Source: Streptomyces hyaluromycini (GTDB lineage Bacteria > Actinomycetota > Actinomycetes > Streptomycetales > Streptomycetaceae). From it: DNA of 64,000 nucleotides. The stretch is from contig NZ_BCFL01000016.1 in NCBI RefSeq assembly GCF_002217755.1, positions 850,319 through 914,318 on the forward strand. The letters run 5' to 3'. Of this stretch, positions 63,039-64,000 are shown piece by piece. The notes beneath the pieces were generated by a model. It saw only the letters and a program-made list of their open reading frames with translations, was not told the origin of the DNA and did no database searches. Within the stretch, counting starts at the first letter, position 1, and the number at the start of each line of letters is the position of its first letter. Made by a program: the position numbers and the translations under genes.

Positions 63039-64000
63039 ATGAGCGACTACCGCATCGAACACGACTCCATGGGCGAGGTCCGGGTCCCCGCCCACGCCAA
63101 GTGGCGGGCCCAGACCCAGCGCGCCGTCGAGAACTTCCCCGTCTCCGGCCAGCGGATCGAGCGCGCGCACATCGAGGCGCTGGCCCGGATCAAGGGCGCG
63201 GCGGCCAAGGTGAACGCCGAGCTGGGGGTGGTCGACAAGGACATCGCGCAGGCGATCCAGGAGGCGGCCGAGGAGGTCGCCGAGGGGAAGTGGGACGAGC
63301 ACTTCCCCGTCGACGTGTTCCAGACCGGCTCCGGCACCTCGTCGAACATGAACGCCAACGAGGTCATCGCGACGCTGGCGACCGAGCGGCTGGGGCGGGA
63401 CGTCCATCCCAACGACCATGTGAACGCCTCGCAGTCCTCCAACGACGTGTTCCCGTCGTCCATCCACATCGCCGCCACCGCCGCCGTCACCCGGGACCTG
63501 ATTCCGGCGCTCGACCATCTCGCCGACTCCCTGACCAGGAAGTCCGAGGAGTTCGCCGATGTGGTGAAGTCCGGACGGACGCATTTGATGGATGCGACGC
63601 CGGTGACCCTGGGGCAGGAGTTCGGGGGGTACGCGGCGCAGGTGCGGTACGGCGTCGAGCGGCTGCGGGCCTCGCTGCCCCGGCTCGCGGAGCTGCCGCT
63701 CGGGGGGACGGCGGTGGGCACCGGGATCAACACGCCGCCCGGGTTCTCCGCCGCGGTGATCGAGGAGGTCGCCCGGGTCACCGGACTGCCGTTCACGGAG
63801 GCGCGGAACCACTTCGAGGCGCAGGGCGCCCGGGACGGGATCGTGGAGACCAGCGGGCAGCTGCGGACCGTCGCGGTCGGGCTCACGAAGATCGCCAATG
63901 ACCTGCGGTGGATGTCCTCGGGGCCGCGGACGGGGCTCGCCGAGATCGCGCTGCCCGACCTCCAGCCGGGGTCCTCGATCATGCCGGGGAAGGTCAACCC
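63039..64000 (+). CDS. fumC: Fumarate hydratase, class II (C-terminus outside window)
   Basis: First 320 codons of the cluster-free, heat-stable fumarase. Signature regions [49 protein letters not shown] and the conserved [11 protein letters not shown] that carries the catalytic loop are all intact. The gene runs off the right edge in frame. The TTA-free, GC-rich codon use matches the core genes around it. Confidence 0.96.
   Translation, partial: MSDYRIEHDSMGEVRVPAHAKWRAQTQRAVENFPVSGQRIERAHIEALARIKGAAAKVNAELGVVDKDIAQAIQEAAEEVAEGKWDEHFPVDVFQTGSGTSSNMNANEVIATLATERLGRDVHPNDHVNASQSSNDVFPSSIHIAATAAVTRDLIPALDHLADSLTRKSEEFADVVKSGRTHLMDATPVTLGQEFGGYAAQVRYGVERLRASLPRLAELPLGGTAVGTGINTPPGFSAAVIEEVARVTGLPFTEARNHFEAQGARDGIVETSGQLRTVAVGLTKIANDLRWMSSGPRTGLAEIALPDLQPGSSIMPGKVN

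Overview
High-GC DNA with Streptomyces-type genes throughout: SARP activators, a WhiB protein, TTA-containing regulatory and export genes, DUF6059, XRE-DUF2690 proteins and a core block ychF-ppgK-ispH-xseA-xseB-glpX-whiB-fumarase. From memory this core gene order resembles the Streptomyces coelicolor chromosome just beside the actinorhodin cluster.

1-31 kb is the right-hand part of an antibiotic-type gene cluster; its polyketide synthase genes must lie left of the window. It has a large SARP activator cut by the left edge, an asparagine-synthetase-like amide synthetase lacking its usual N-terminal cysteine, a deazaflavin-type reductase, a DUF1772 anthrone-oxygenase-like protein, four class A flavin monooxygenases, two O-methyltransferases, a quinone oxidoreductase, a BBE-type oxidase, an SDR, a double-GNAT protein and a tandem SnoaL protein. 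A 5-aminolevulinate synthase and two acyl-adenylating ligases form the set that elsewhere makes and attaches the C5N unit (2-amino-3-hydroxycyclopent-2-enone). A second SARP, a DUF6059 protein, two MarR regulators and a heterodimeric ABC exporter complete it. The combination suggests an oxidised aromatic polyketide carrying a C5N-type amide. This is inference.

31.2-33.8 kb is a scar: the 3' end of a tyrosine recombinase gene meets a DUF1906 gene that has lost its 5' end, followed by a frameshifted Tat-signal gene and a membrane-protein ORF with a run-on tail.

33.9-50 kb is an envelope-related accessory region. It holds two membrane-tethered XRE-DUF2690 regulators, two related secreted peptidoglycan-binding proteins, a secreted lectin/CHAP-like protein, an AraC regulator, a Ser/Thr kinase with an external peptidoglycan-binding domain, and a minimal type VII secretion locus. 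An ancestral [WXG100 + kinase] unit was duplicated here; each copy has kept one gene and destroyed the other. A VapBC-type pair lies at the edge of the core.

50.8-64 kb is conserved chromosome: YchF, DUF6542, polyphosphate glucokinase, IspH, exonuclease VII, a nitroreductase, an internally deleted IS30-type element, DUF4245, GlpX, a WhiB protein, a DUF1707 protein, class I fumarase, a small secreted protein and the start of class II fumarase, which runs off the right edge.
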